Positions 17,857-26,694 of a stretch of DNA of 34,953 nucleotides are shown one piece after another. Where the stretch lies: NCBI GenBank assembly GCA_022572885.1, contig JACZVC010000029.1:1-34953 (forward strand). Direction: 5' to 3'. Under the pieces are notes generated by a model. The model was given only the letters and a program-made list of their open reading frames with translations, did not search any database and was not told the DNA's origin. Each line of letters opens with the position of its first letter. Position 1 is the stretch's first letter. A program made the translations under genes and the position numbers. The stretch is from Pseudomonadota bacterium. Lineage in GTDB: Bacteria > Pseudomonadota > Gammaproteobacteria > Steroidobacterales > MnTg04.

Positions 17857-18892
17857 CGTCGGGCCCCAGGCGCCATGCGACTTCTTCGCCCGCCCTGAAG
17901 GGGGTCAGGTGATGCTGTCCGAATTCCAGTGTCCGGCTGACTGTCCATGGATTTTTTGTCAGCGTGACGGTCTCCTGGTTCCGCGGCAGCCGATAAAAAT
18001 CGGCGCCGTGATGGCTGGCAAACGCTTCCAGCCGGTCCAGCCGGCCGGCCTGATCGAATGCTTCGGCGTACAGCTCGATTGCAGCATGCGCGGTAAAGAT
18101 TCCGGCGCAGCCACAAGCGGATTGTTTGTCAGCAGTCGCGTGCGGAGCCGAATCCGTCCCCAGGAAGAACCGCTCCGACCCGCTGGTTGCGGCTTCGAGC
18201 ACGCTCAGGCGATGGCGTTCGCGCTTTAACACGGGCAGGCAATAATGGTGTGGTTGCAGCCCCTGGCCAAACAGCGCGTTGCGATTCAGCAATATATGGT
18301 GCGCGGTGATGGTGGCAGCGATTCCCTGGCGCGAAGCGAGGACGAAGGCTACAGCGTCCGCCGTGGTGATATGTTCAAAAACGATCCGCAGGCGCGGAAA
18401 CTTATCGGCCAGCGGCGCCAGAGTCTGGTCAATAAACGCTTTTTCACGGTCGAAGACATCGACCGAGGGGTCGGTGGCCTCACCATGCACCAGTAGCGGC
18501 ACATCGCTGGCCTGCATGGCATCGAGCGCCGCGTAGACTTTTTCGATAGCCGTTACCGCCGCATCCGACAAGGTGGTTGCGCCTGCCGGGTAATATTTCA
18601 CGGCGATAAGGAATTCCGCCGCCGCGGCTTTGCGGATTTCCCCGGCAGTCGTGTCGTCGCTAAGGTACAGCGTCATCAGCGGGGAAAAATTGCTGCCGGC
18701 GGGCCTGGCGGCCAGAATTCTCTGCCGGTATTCGGCGGCCTGTGCCACGGTCGTAATCGGCGGATCCAGATTGGGCATGACCACAGCCCGGGAAAACCTT
18801 GCGCAGCTAAAGGGCAGCACCGAGGCAAGCAAGGCGTCATCGCGCAGGTGCAGGTGCCAGTCGTCCGGCCGGCTTATGACCAGTCTGTCCAT
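17849..18892 (-). CDS. pyrC: Dihydroorotase, type II (homodimeric PyrC)
   Basis: A 347-residue PyrC that converts carbamoyl aspartate to dihydroorotate in pyrimidine synthesis. All metal-site motifs are present: HLHLRDD (His13 and His15), [10 protein letters not shown], the carboxylated lysine in [11 protein letters not shown] (Lys99), [18 protein letters not shown], and the catalytic Asp in FLGTDSAPH. Length equals the E. coli enzyme within one residue. The frame stays open upstream to 19210, but that part lies inside pepA, and residues before MDRLVISRP are not protein-like. AAGGAG lies 13 nt upstream of ATG 18892, slightly far. pepA ends 22 bp upstream and rnt overlaps at the 3' end, so the three form one operon. 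Confidence 0.96.
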   Translation of the reverse strand: MDRLVISRPDDWHLHLRDDALLASVLPFSCARFSRAVVMPNLDPPITTVAQAAEYRQRILAARPAGSNFSPLMTLYLSDDTTAGEIRKAAAAEFLIAVKYYPAGATTLSDAAVTAIEKVYAALDAMQASDVPLLVHGEATDPSVDVFDREKAFIDQTLAPLADKFPRLRIVFEHITTADAVAFVLASRQGIAATITAHHILLNRNALFGQGLQPHHYCLPVLKRERHRLSVLEAATSGSERFFLGTDSAPHATADKQSACGCAGIFTAHAAIELYAEAFDQAGRLDRLEAFASHHGADFYRLPRNQETVTLTKNPWTVSRTLEFGQHHLTPFRAGEEVAWRLGPDDD

Positions 18893-18914
18893 CGTCAGCC
18901 AAAGACTCCTTGTG

Positions 18915-20402
18915 CTATTGGTCCGGCAATCCGGCGTCCAGCAGTTCAAGCGTAAAACGAACCCCGAAACCAGTGATCTGCGTGGGGATGTGGGCCAGCC
19001 CACCCTTGTGGCTGGAAGCGCCCAGATCGATGTGCAGCCAGGGTATGGAATCCGGGACGAACCGCCGCAGGAAGCGGGCCGCGTATATGTGATCGCCCAT
19101 GCCATCGGTCGTACATTGCTTGATGTCGGCGATCGGGCTTTCCAGCGTCTGGTCAAAATCTTTTTCGTCGAGCGGAAAAGGCCAGACGCGTTCGCCACTG
19201 GCGCGGCCAATTTGAATCAGCGGTTCCCGCCAGTGGTCCCGGTTGGTGAAAATGGCGCTCAACCGCGTCGTCAGCCCGCGGATGCAGGACCCCGTGAGCG
19301 TTGCATAATCGATCATCAAACCGGGTTTGTCGCGTGCTGCCAAGGCGAGGGTATCGGCCAGCGCCATGCGGCCTTCCGCATCCGTGTGGATGACCTGGAT
19401 GGTAACGCCGTTGCAAGCGGTGATTACATCCTGCGGCTTGTATGCCTGGCTGCCGATCATGTTCTCGCTGATCGCCAGCCAGCAGTCCACCCGGCGGGGC
19501 AGCCCGAGACGGCTGATCGCGAGCAAACAACCCAGTGCGACGGCGCTGCCGCCCATGTCCTCATGCATATCCAGCATCGAGTCGTGGGGCTTCAGATTGG
19601 TTCCGCCGGTGTCGAAACATATGCCTTTGCCCACCAGGGTCAGCAATTCGCCGGTGGTCTTTTGCGGGCGATACTTGAGATGCACGATGCCGGCGTCGCG
19701 GCCGGGATTGGCCTGGGCAACGGCCAGGAACGCACCGGCGCCTTTCTTTTCGAGTTCTTTTTGCCCGAGCAGTTGGTAGCTCCAGCCCTCGCGCCTTGCC
19801 AGCGCCTCGACCAGTCGGCAGTAATTGGCTGAATCCAGTTGGTTGGGCGGCAGGGTGGTCAGCCAGCGCGCGAGGTAATTGCCCTCGGCTTCCGCCTGGC
19901 ACCGCTTCAGGTCAGGCAGTTCTGCGACCGCGAATAATCTCAGGCTGCGAATCCGCCGTTCGCGTTTCGGCTTGCTTTTCAGGCTGGGCATCCTGGCGGC
20001 GCTCGCCAATGCCGCGCTGATCAGTGCATCCATGGCGGCCGCCTGGTGGCCGGCGTCGAAGCCATGGGCGAGTATGCCAACCGTCAACTCCTGGCTCGCC
20101 GTCGCAGTCATCTGGCGGGCCAGCGTCAATTTTTCGAATACGCTCGCCTCAAGCGATATTACACCCAGGCTGAATCCGGTCGCCGAGGCGTTGGCGAAGC
20201 GGCCGCTGATTACACCATCGGGATCGCGCCGGCTGAGTTTCTTCAACAACTCGTGATATGGCAGTTGAGACCAGGAAGTCGCCGCCAGACCCTTGGGGAT
20301 CAGGATTAGCAAGTGGTCCAGCTTGTCCAGATCCGCGCGCGACAGCTTGTTGCCGGTATGGCGTATCGTCACTGACAATTTTGGCGGCAACAACTCAGTC
20401 AT
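18915..20402 (-). CDS. pepA: Leucyl aminopeptidase family M17 (PepA-like)
   Basis: A 495-residue M17 metallo-aminopeptidase. The C-terminal catalytic half holds the two-metal site: LVGKGICFDTGGTNLKP (residues about 252-268), HEDMGGSAVAL, and the family signature here written HTDAEGRMALAD (about 338-349; the common form is NTDAEGRL). DYATLTG, DHIYAARFL and WLHIDLG follow. The first N of the signature is His, a known kind of variation between subclasses. The enzyme removes N-terminal residues from peptides in the cytoplasm; E. coli PepA also binds DNA, which cannot be assumed here. It is the first gene of the leftward pepA-pyrC-rnt set and is divergent from aceE, with a hairpin-plus-T-tract in its leader. 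Confidence 0.93.
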   Translation of the reverse strand: MTELLPPKLSVTIRHTGNKLSRADLDKLDHLLILIPKGLAATSWSQLPYHELLKKLSRRDPDGVISGRFANASATGFSLGVISLEASVFEKLTLARQMTATASQELTVGILAHGFDAGHQAAAMDALISAALASAARMPSLKSKPKRERRIRSLRLFAVAELPDLKRCQAEAEGNYLARWLTTLPPNQLDSANYCRLVEALARREGWSYQLLGQKELEKKGAGAFLAVAQANPGRDAGIVHLKYRPQKTTGELLTLVGKGICFDTGGTNLKPHDSMLDMHEDMGGSAVALGCLLAISRLGLPRRVDCWLAISENMIGSQAYKPQDVITACNGVTIQVIHTDAEGRMALADTLALAARDKPGLMIDYATLTGSCIRGLTTRLSAIFTNRDHWREPLIQIGRASGERVWPFPLDEKDFDQTLESPIADIKQCTTDGMGDHIYAARFLRRFVPDSIPWLHIDLGASSHKGGLAHIPTQITGFGVRFTLELLDAGLPDQ

Positions 20403-20414
20403 GTTTTACCTTGA

Positions 20415-20447
20415 CCTCAAAAAAACAAACCCCGATGATATCGGGGT
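20415..20447 (-). terminator. Terminator-like hairpin in the pepA leader
   Basis: An 8-bp stem, ACCCCGAT (20429-20436) with ATCGGGGT (20440-20447), has a 3-base loop. On the minus strand it is directly followed by TTTGTTTTTTTTGAGG. This is a good intrinsic terminator pointing at pepA, whose ATG is 26 nt further. No minus-strand gene lies to its right that it could end, so it may be an attenuator in the pepA leader or may stop antisense transcripts from the aceE region. Alternatively, TATCAT inside it (5 of 6 to a -10) could be the pepA promoter. Confidence 0.6.
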
Positions 20448-20608
20448 CGGTACTCGGAATCAGTAATATCATAGGTTCGCGGCGCATCATCCTAGCAGGA
20501 GGGGGCCGGGAAATCATCCTGGAGACGACTATCGCAACCTCGCATTGCATCGTCCTGCACGCTGCAGCCGGTCGCCGCGTAACAAGACAAAAACCCGGGT
20601 AATTATCG

Positions 20609-23272
20609 ATGGCTGACAGCAAGAAATTGCAGGACCAGGACCCACTGGAAACCCGTGAATGGGTTGAGTCGATCGAGTCCGTACTCAAAGTGCACGGACC
20701 CGAAAGGGCGCATTTCCTGATTGAACGGGTCATCGACCACGCCCGCCGGTCGGGCGCGTATCTTCCGTATAGCCCGAATACCGCTTACCTGAACACGATT
20801 GCCACCGGTCAGGAACCGGAATATCCGGGCGACCGCGCGATCGAGCGTCGGGTCGAGGCGTATATACGCTGGAACGCGATGGCGATGGTCGTGTACGCGA
20901 ACCGCAAGAGTACCGAGTACGGCGGCCATATCGCGTCTTACGCCTCATCGGCGACGCTGTATGAAGTCGGCTTCAATCATTTCTGGCGTGCCCCCGGCGA
21001 CGATAATCCCGGCGATATGATTTTCTTCCAGGGTCATTCCTCACCCGGCATCTACGCGCGGGCTTTTCTCGAAGGACGGCTCGATGAGCAGCAACTCAGG
21101 TCGTTTCGACGCGAAGTCGGCGGCAACGGCTTGTCATCGTATCCACATCCATGGCTGATGCCGGATTTCTGGCAATTCCCGACGGTCTCGATGGGTCTGG
21201 GCCCGATGATGGCGATTTACCAGGCCCGTTACTGCCGTTATATGCAACACCGCGGGATCATCCCGCCCGACGACCGCAAGATCTGGTGTTTCCTCGGTGA
21301 CGGTGAAACGGATGAACCCGAGTCGCTGGGCGCGATCACGATGCCGGTCCGCGAAAAACTGGACAACCTGATATTTGTCGTTAACTGCAACCTGCAACGG
21401 CTCGACGGACCGGTCAGGGGAAATGGCAAGATCATCCAGGAACTTGAAGCGGCGTTTCTCGGTGCCGGCTGGAATGTGATCAAGGTCATCTGGGGTTCGC
21501 GCTGGGATCCGCTGCTGGCCCGCGACCACAAGGGACTGCTGCGCCAGCGGATGGAAGAATGCGTCGATGGCGAATACCAGAATTTCAAGGCCAAGGGCGG
21601 CGCGTTTACGCGCGAGCATTTTTTCGGCGAGTATCCGGAGCTCGCGGCGATGGTTGCCAATATGTCGGATGACGAGATCTGGCGTCTCAATCGCGGCGGG
21701 CACGACTCACACAAGGTTTATGCCGCCTATGCGGCAGCGGTCGCCCACCAGGACCGTCCGACCGTGATCCTGGCCAAGACCGTCAAGGGCTACGGCATGG
21801 GCAAGGCCGGCGAGGGCCAGAACATCACCCACCAGCAGAAGAAAATGGATGTCGACGAGCTCAGGGCGTTTCGCGATCGTTTCAATATTCCGGTTGCCGA
21901 CGACGATATCGAGGGTCTGCCGTTTTGCAAGCTGGCCAAAGGCAGCGAGGAACTGGCCTATTTGCAGGGCCAGCGCAAAAAGCTTCGCGGATATTTGCCG
22001 GTTCGCCACAACAAGGCGCCGTCTCTGAAGGCGCCGCCGCTGGAAATCTTTGCAACCCAGCTGCAGGGCACGGGCGAAAGAGAGGGTTCCACGACCATGG
22101 CATTGGTCAGGATGCTGACCACCCTGCTCAAGGACAAGCGGATCGGCAAGCACATCGTGCCCATCGTTCCGGATGAAGCGCGTACCTTCGGCATGGAGGG
22201 CATGTTCCGCCAGGTCGGCATTTATTCATCGCTCGGTCAGTTGTATACGCCGCAGGATGCCGACCAGCTGATGTTTTATCGCGAGGATATCAAGGGCCAG
22301 ATTCTCGAGGAGGGCATCAACGAAGGCGGGGCGTTCTGCTCGTGGATGGCCGCGGGTACCAGCTACGCCAACCACGGCGTTCAGATGATCCCCTTTTATA
22401 TCTTTTATTCGATGTTCGGTTTCCAGCGGATCGGGGATTTCGCCTGGGCGGCGGGCGATATGCAGACGCGCGGTTTCCTGATCGGGGGTACGGCGGGGCG
22501 GACGACCCTCGCCGGTGAAGGCCTCCAGCACCAGGATGGCCACAGTCATTTGCTGGCCTCGACGATTCCCAACTGCGTTTCCTACGATCCGGCTTACGCC
22601 TATGAGCTGGCGGTGATTGTCCAGGATGGTTTGCGCCGCATGTTCGAGGAGCAGGAAAGCGTTTTCTACTACATCACTTGCATGAATGAGAACTATGTCC
22701 AACCGGCGATGCCCGCGGGGGTCGAGCAGGGCATTCTCAATGGCATGTACCTGTTGCGCATCGGCCAGCGCGGGCAGGTTCGCGCTCAACTGATGGGTTC
22801 GGGAACCATACTCCGGGAAGTCGAAGCGGCCGCCGACCTGCTGGAAAAAGATTTCTCGATACCCGCCGATGTCTGGAGCGTGACCAGCTTCAATCAATTG
22901 CGGCGCGATGGCCTGGAGGTCGAACGCTTCAATCGCCTGCACCCGGGCAAGGAGCAGCGGCGGTGCTACGTCCAGCAGTGCCTGGGCGACCGGGACGGGC
23001 CATACATCGTGGCGACGGATTACATGAAGGCGGTGCCCGACCAGATCAGGCAGTGGGTCCCGGGACGCTTCGTGGCGCTGGGGACGGACGGTTTCGGGCG
23101 CAGCGACGCACGCGCTGCCTTGCGCAGTCATTTCGAAGTCGATCGGCGGCACATTGCTCTCGCAGCGCTCAAGGCGCTGGCCGATGACGGCAAGCTGGAT
23201 TACGCGACAGTCGGTGCGGCGATCAAGAAACTCGGCATCGACCCGAAAAAACCGGACCCGGTCGGCGTATAG
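20609..23272 (+). CDS. aceE: Pyruvate dehydrogenase E1 component, homodimeric type
   Basis: An 887-residue AceE, the thiamine-diphosphate enzyme that decarboxylates pyruvate and acetylates the lipoyl groups of AceF. Characteristic blocks: ETREWVESIESVL at the start; YLPYSPNTAYLNTI; the HSSPGIYARAFLEGRL block; the ThDP/Mg motif GDGETDEPES to NLIFVVNCNLQRLDGPVRGN (residues about 229-272); EGQNITHQQKKM; and GEGLQHQDGHSHLLASTIPNC. Length equals the E. coli enzyme. The ATG at 20609 has only a weak GGG upstream, but the N-terminus matches the family. It heads the aceE-aceF-lpd operon. The roughly 200-bp upstream region is shared with divergent pepA; no PdhR-like operator was recognised. Confidence 0.97.
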   Translation: MADSKKLQDQDPLETREWVESIESVLKVHGPERAHFLIERVIDHARRSGAYLPYSPNTAYLNTIATGQEPEYPGDRAIERRVEAYIRWNAMAMVVYANRKSTEYGGHIASYASSATLYEVGFNHFWRAPGDDNPGDMIFFQGHSSPGIYARAFLEGRLDEQQLRSFRREVGGNGLSSYPHPWLMPDFWQFPTVSMGLGPMMAIYQARYCRYMQHRGIIPPDDRKIWCFLGDGETDEPESLGAITMPVREKLDNLIFVVNCNLQRLDGPVRGNGKIIQELEAAFLGAGWNVIKVIWGSRWDPLLARDHKGLLRQRMEECVDGEYQNFKAKGGAFTREHFFGEYPELAAMVANMSDDEIWRLNRGGHDSHKVYAAYAAAVAHQDRPTVILAKTVKGYGMGKAGEGQNITHQQKKMDVDELRAFRDRFNIPVADDDIEGLPFCKLAKGSEELAYLQGQRKKLRGYLPVRHNKAPSLKAPPLEIFATQLQGTGEREGSTTMALVRMLTTLLKDKRIGKHIVPIVPDEARTFGMEGMFRQVGIYSSLGQLYTPQDADQLMFYREDIKGQILEEGINEGGAFCSWMAAGTSYANHGVQMIPFYIFYSMFGFQRIGDFAWAAGDMQTRGFLIGGTAGRTTLAGEGLQHQDGHSHLLASTIPNCVSYDPAYAYELAVIVQDGLRRMFEEQESVFYYITCMNENYVQPAMPAGVEQGILNGMYLLRIGQRGQVRAQLMGSGTILREVEAAADLLEKDFSIPADVWSVTSFNQLRRDGLEVERFNRLHPGKEQRRCYVQQCLGDRDGPYIVATDYMKAVPDQIRQWVPGRFVALGTDGFGRSDARAALRSHFEVDRRHIALAALKALADDGKLDYATVGAAIKKLGIDPKKPDPVGV

Positions 23273-23286
23273 GGTCTCGGCGGACA

Positions 23287-24864
23287 ATGGCGCAGCGAAT
23301 CGAAATCCGGGTTCCCGATATTGGAGATTTCCAGGACGTGGAAGTCATCGAGGTCATGGTGGCGGCGGGAGACCGGGTTGAGATCGAGGACCCCCTGGTA
23401 ACCGTGGAAACCGACAAAGCGGCCATGGATATACCGGCGCCGGTGGCGGGGTCAGTGGTTGAAGTCAGCGTGAAGGTTGGCGCCAAGATTTCTGAAGGCG
23501 ACCTGGTGTTGGTGCTGGATTCAGAAGGCGAGCAACCGGCACCGGCGGACGCGGCGGATTCTGCAGCGGAAGCAAGAGTTTCTTCGCAGCCGGTGGAGAT
23601 CGAAGTCCGGGTACCCGATATCGGTGATTTCACCGATGTGGATGTGATCGAGGTACTGGTCCGGGCGAATCAGGAAATTGAGCTCGAAGAGCCGCTGGTA
23701 ACCCTGGAAACAGACAAGGCGGCGATGGATGTTCCGGCCCCGGCCGGAGGCAGGATCGTGTCGGTCGCGGTCAAAGAAGGCGACAAAGTATCCGCGGGTG
23801 ACCTGATCGTGACCCTGCTGGGAATTCCGGCGCCGGTGCCAGAAAGCCGTCAGCCCCCGGTGGCGGCAGTCGAACCGGCGCCTGCCCCGGAAACGCCTGC
23901 GCCAGCGCGCATTCCCGGGGCGGTGAAGGAATTGCCGGCTATAGACGAGGCCAGTTTCTCCCGCGCCCACGCTGGACCATCGGTCAGGATGCTGGCGCGC
24001 GAACTGGGCGTCGACCTTGGGCAGGTCAAAGGCAGCGGACTAAAGAGTCGCATCACCCATGACGACGTCAAGGCGTGGGTCAAAGCCGTATTGACCGGCG
24101 CTGACGGTTTGCCGGGCGCCGCATTGCCAAAAGTGCCCGAAGTCGATTTTGCCCGGTTTGGCGAGGTCGAGACCCAGCCGCTGGGCCGTATCCAGAAAAT
24201 CTCCGGGCCCCGGCTGCAGGCGGCCTGGATCAATTTGCCCCACGTGTTCCAGTTCGATGAGGCCGATATCACGGAACTCGAAAAAGTCCGCCAGGATTTG
24301 CAGCCGGTTGCCGCCGACAAGGGCGTCAAACTGACGCCGCTGGCGTTTATCCTCAGGGCCTGTGTGCTGGCGCTGAAGGAATTCCCGGATTTCAACAGTT
24401 CACTGTCCGCCGATGGCGAGCACCTGGTTTACAAGAAGTACTTTCACCTGGGATTCGCCGCCGATACGCCAAACGGGCTGATGGTGCCGGTGATTCGCGA
24501 TGCCGACAAGCTGGATATTTATGCCCTGGCCGGCCGGCTCGGCGAACTCAGCGCGAAGGCACGCGATGGCAAGCTGAAAGCCGACGAGATGCAAGGCGGG
24601 ACTTTTACCGTTTCCAGCCTCGGTGGTATCGGCGGTACCGGATTTACCCCGATCATCAATGCACCGGAGGTCGCGATCATGGGTGTCGCGCGATCTGCGA
24701 TGAAACCCGTATACGTCGATGGAAAATTCGTGGCGCGGCTGATACTGCCGTTTTCCGTGTCCTACGATCACCGGGTCATCGATGGCGCTCAGGCGGTTCG
24801 TTTTACCAGCTACCTGTCCACTGTGCTCGCCGATCCCGGCAAGCTGACGGCTCCGCTTTCGTGA
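23287..24864 (+). CDS. aceF: Pyruvate dehydrogenase E2, dihydrolipoyllysine acetyltransferase (two lipoyl domains)
   Basis: A 525-residue E2 core of the pyruvate dehydrogenase complex. Two lipoyl domains each carry the lipoylation motif ETDKAAMD (Lys44 and Lys144), joined by Ala/Pro-rich linkers. A peripheral subunit-binding domain follows at about 226-262 (AGPSVRMLARELGVDLG, VKGSGLKSRITHDDV). The acetyltransferase domain ends with the catalytic YDHRVIDGAQAVRF (His495, Asp499). E. coli AceF has three lipoyl domains; two is common elsewhere. It begins 14 bp after aceE and its stop overlaps the lpd start by 4 nt, so production of all three subunits is coupled. Confidence 0.97.
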   Translation: MAQRIEIRVPDIGDFQDVEVIEVMVAAGDRVEIEDPLVTVETDKAAMDIPAPVAGSVVEVSVKVGAKISEGDLVLVLDSEGEQPAPADAADSAAEARVSSQPVEIEVRVPDIGDFTDVDVIEVLVRANQEIELEEPLVTLETDKAAMDVPAPAGGRIVSVAVKEGDKVSAGDLIVTLLGIPAPVPESRQPPVAAVEPAPAPETPAPARIPGAVKELPAIDEASFSRAHAGPSVRMLARELGVDLGQVKGSGLKSRITHDDVKAWVKAVLTGADGLPGAALPKVPEVDFARFGEVETQPLGRIQKISGPRLQAAWINLPHVFQFDEADITELEKVRQDLQPVAADKGVKLTPLAFILRACVLALKEFPDFNSSLSADGEHLVYKKYFHLGFAADTPNGLMVPVIRDADKLDIYALAGRLGELSAKARDGKLKADEMQGGTFTVSSLGGIGGTGFTPIINAPEVAIMGVARSAMKPVYVDGKFVARLILPFSVSYDHRVIDGAQAVRFTSYLSTVLADPGKLTAPLS

Positions 24865-26330
24865 GCGCGGACGAGCAGACGATGGCTGCGGCCGAATACA
24901 CCGGCACCGTCGATATCTCGACCCGGCTGCTGGTGCTCGGTTCGGGGCCGGGCGGGTACACCGCCGCGTTTCGGGCGGCCGATCTCGGGCTGGAGACGAC
25001 GCTGGTGGAGCGCTTTGATGCGCTCGGCGGGGTTTGCCTCAACGTCGGTTGTATCCCGTCGAAAGCGCTGCTGCATGTCGCCAAGGTCATGGACGATGCC
25101 AAAGCCATGGCCGAGCACGGGGTCACTTTTTCCAAGCCGGTTATCGACCCGCAGGGCTTGCGCGGGTGGAAAGACCAGATCGTCGGGCAACTGAGCAGCG
25201 GGTTGGACGGGTTGGCAAAAAAACGCAAGGTTAGCGTCGTTACAGGGCATGGTGAATTCCTGTCAGCGCACCACCTGCAGGTGAGCAAACCCGATGACTC
25301 GGGAAAGCCGCAGGTCATCGAGTTCGAGCAGTGCATCATTGCCGCGGGTTCGGAGTCGGCCTGGCTGCCCTTTTTGCCGGACGATCGGCGGATCATGGAT
25401 TCGACCGGCGCGCTGGAGCTCGAAGAGCTGCCGGCGCGGCTGCTGGTCATTGGCGGCGGGATAATCGGCCTGGAATTGGCGACCGTGTACCAGGCCCTCG
25501 GGGTCAAGGTTTCGGTCGTGGAAATGACCAGCGGGCTGATGCCCGAGTGCGACCCCGACCTGGTCCGGCCGCTGGAAAAACGGATTCGAAAACAATACGA
25601 GCAGATCATGCTCGGGGTCACGGTGAGCGGAGTCGAGGCGCTGGACGAAGGGCTCAAGGTCAGTTTCTCGGGCGATGGCGCGCCCGACCCGCAAGTTTAC
25701 GGCCGTATCCTGGTCGCAGTCGGACGCAAACCGAATGGTTCGGTGATCGGCGCGGAGGCGGCGGGTGTGGCTGTGGACGAGCACGGATTTATCCCGGTCG
25801 ACCGGCAAATGCGGACCAACCAGGCACACATTTTTGCGATCGGCGATATCGTCGGCGAACCCATGCTTGCCCACAAGGCGTCCCACGAAGGAAAAACCGC
25901 GGCTGAGGTTGCCAGCGGCCTGAAGCGCTCGTTCGATGCCAGGGTTATTCCATCGGTGGCCTACACCGACCCCGAAATCGCCTGGGTCGGCGAGACCGAA
26001 TCCGAACTCAAGGCACAGGGGCGGGCATACGGCAAGGGTGTGTTTCCGTGGGCGGCCAGCGGCCGGTCATTGGCGCTAGGCAGAAACGAGGGTCTGAGCA
26101 AGCTGTTGTTCGACGAAGAAAGCGGGCAGCTGATCGGCGCCGGCATCGTCGGCCCGCAGGCAGGCGACCTGATCGCCGAAATGGCACTGGCGATCGAGAT
26201 GGGATGCGATGCATCCGATATCGCGCTGACCATACATCCACACCCGACCCTGTCGGAAACGCTCGCCTTCGCCGCCGAGGCTTTTGAAGGGACGTTGACC
26301 GACCTGTACATGCCGAAGAAGGGTAACTAA
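24861..26330 (+). CDS. lpd: Dihydrolipoyl dehydrogenase (E3)
   Basis: A 489-residue FAD-dependent disulphide oxidoreductase that reoxidises dihydrolipoyl groups with NAD+. FAD motif: LLVLGSGPGGYTAAFRAADLG. Redox disulphide: GGVCLNVGCIPSK (Cys59, Cys64). NAD motif: LLVIGGGIIGLELATVYQALG. The C-terminal catalytic dyad is in HPHPTLSE (His461, Glu466). The frame begins with GTG at 24861 in a GTGA overlap with the aceF stop, which suggests coupling; ATG at 24882 is a reasonable alternative start that removes seven residues. Because the gene is in the aceEF operon it is the PDH-dedicated E3. No clear intrinsic terminator follows. Confidence 0.96.
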   Translation: MSADEQTMAAAEYTGTVDISTRLLVLGSGPGGYTAAFRAADLGLETTLVERFDALGGVCLNVGCIPSKALLHVAKVMDDAKAMAEHGVTFSKPVIDPQGLRGWKDQIVGQLSSGLDGLAKKRKVSVVTGHGEFLSAHHLQVSKPDDSGKPQVIEFEQCIIAAGSESAWLPFLPDDRRIMDSTGALELEELPARLLVIGGGIIGLELATVYQALGVKVSVVEMTSGLMPECDPDLVRPLEKRIRKQYEQIMLGVTVSGVEALDEGLKVSFSGDGAPDPQVYGRILVAVGRKPNGSVIGAEAAGVAVDEHGFIPVDRQMRTNQAHIFAIGDIVGEPMLAHKASHEGKTAAEVASGLKRSFDARVIPSVAYTDPEIAWVGETESELKAQGRAYGKGVFPWAASGRSLALGRNEGLSKLLFDEESGQLIGAGIVGPQAGDLIAEMALAIEMGCDASDIALTIHPHPTLSETLAFAAEAFEGTLTDLYMPKKGN

Positions 26331-26694
26331 CCTATGCATCGCATACCTATTGTGATTATTTTTCTCGCATTAGCTCGTGGGAATTACGAGAGTACTGCAT
26401 TGAAAATATGTCAACTTATGGCATCGGATTATCTGTATTAGAAATCAAGAATGAGCGCGCCATGGTTCTTGATCTTGAAAGTTCGTTAATTTACGCGGAT
26501 ACTGATATAGAGGTAAAGCAATTTGCGAAAGTGTGAGAGCGCTGTCAAATACTCCATACCGGCCTAGACGACATCAGAAAACTCTCAGCTAAGAAATTGT
26601 CTGACTAGAAATTCAGGAGGGACGTTTCAGATCTCCAATCCCGATTTCGCAAAAACACACGACAAGATTCCGATCTACCTATTTATCGTACTAA
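26331..26694. other. AT-richer intergenic strip with a possible small ORF or gene remnant
   Basis: This 364-bp stretch between lpd and the HNH gene is visibly richer in A+T than its flanks. On the plus strand, ATG 26408 to stop 26534-26536 encodes 42 residues starting MSTYGIGLSVLEIKNERAM, and the frame is open upstream back to lpd (YCDYFSRISSWELREYCIEN). The text reads like a protein but has no ribosome binding site and I do not recognise it, so it may be the tail of a decayed gene. A 5-bp hairpin at 26374-26390 lacks a T run. No tRNA or att-like repeat was found. Confidence 0.35.

Noticed and set aside
22241-22248. TTGTATAC inside aceE, resembling the GntR operator.
   Set aside because: It is followed by GC, so only half of the palindrome matches, and it lies in the middle of a conserved coding sequence; chance is the better explanation.
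22226-23287. A 353-codon open frame antisense to aceE, and similar long antisense frames at 24803-25657 (lpd/aceF) and 12606-13415 (fadE).
   Set aside because: They lie opposite strongly conserved enzymes in GC-rich DNA, show no family motifs and are rich in low-plausibility runs of Arg, Gln and Pro. They are shadows of codon bias.
26374-26390. Hairpin CTCGT...ACGAG as terminator of the pdh operon.
   Set aside because: The stem is only 5 bp with a 7-base loop and no T run follows.
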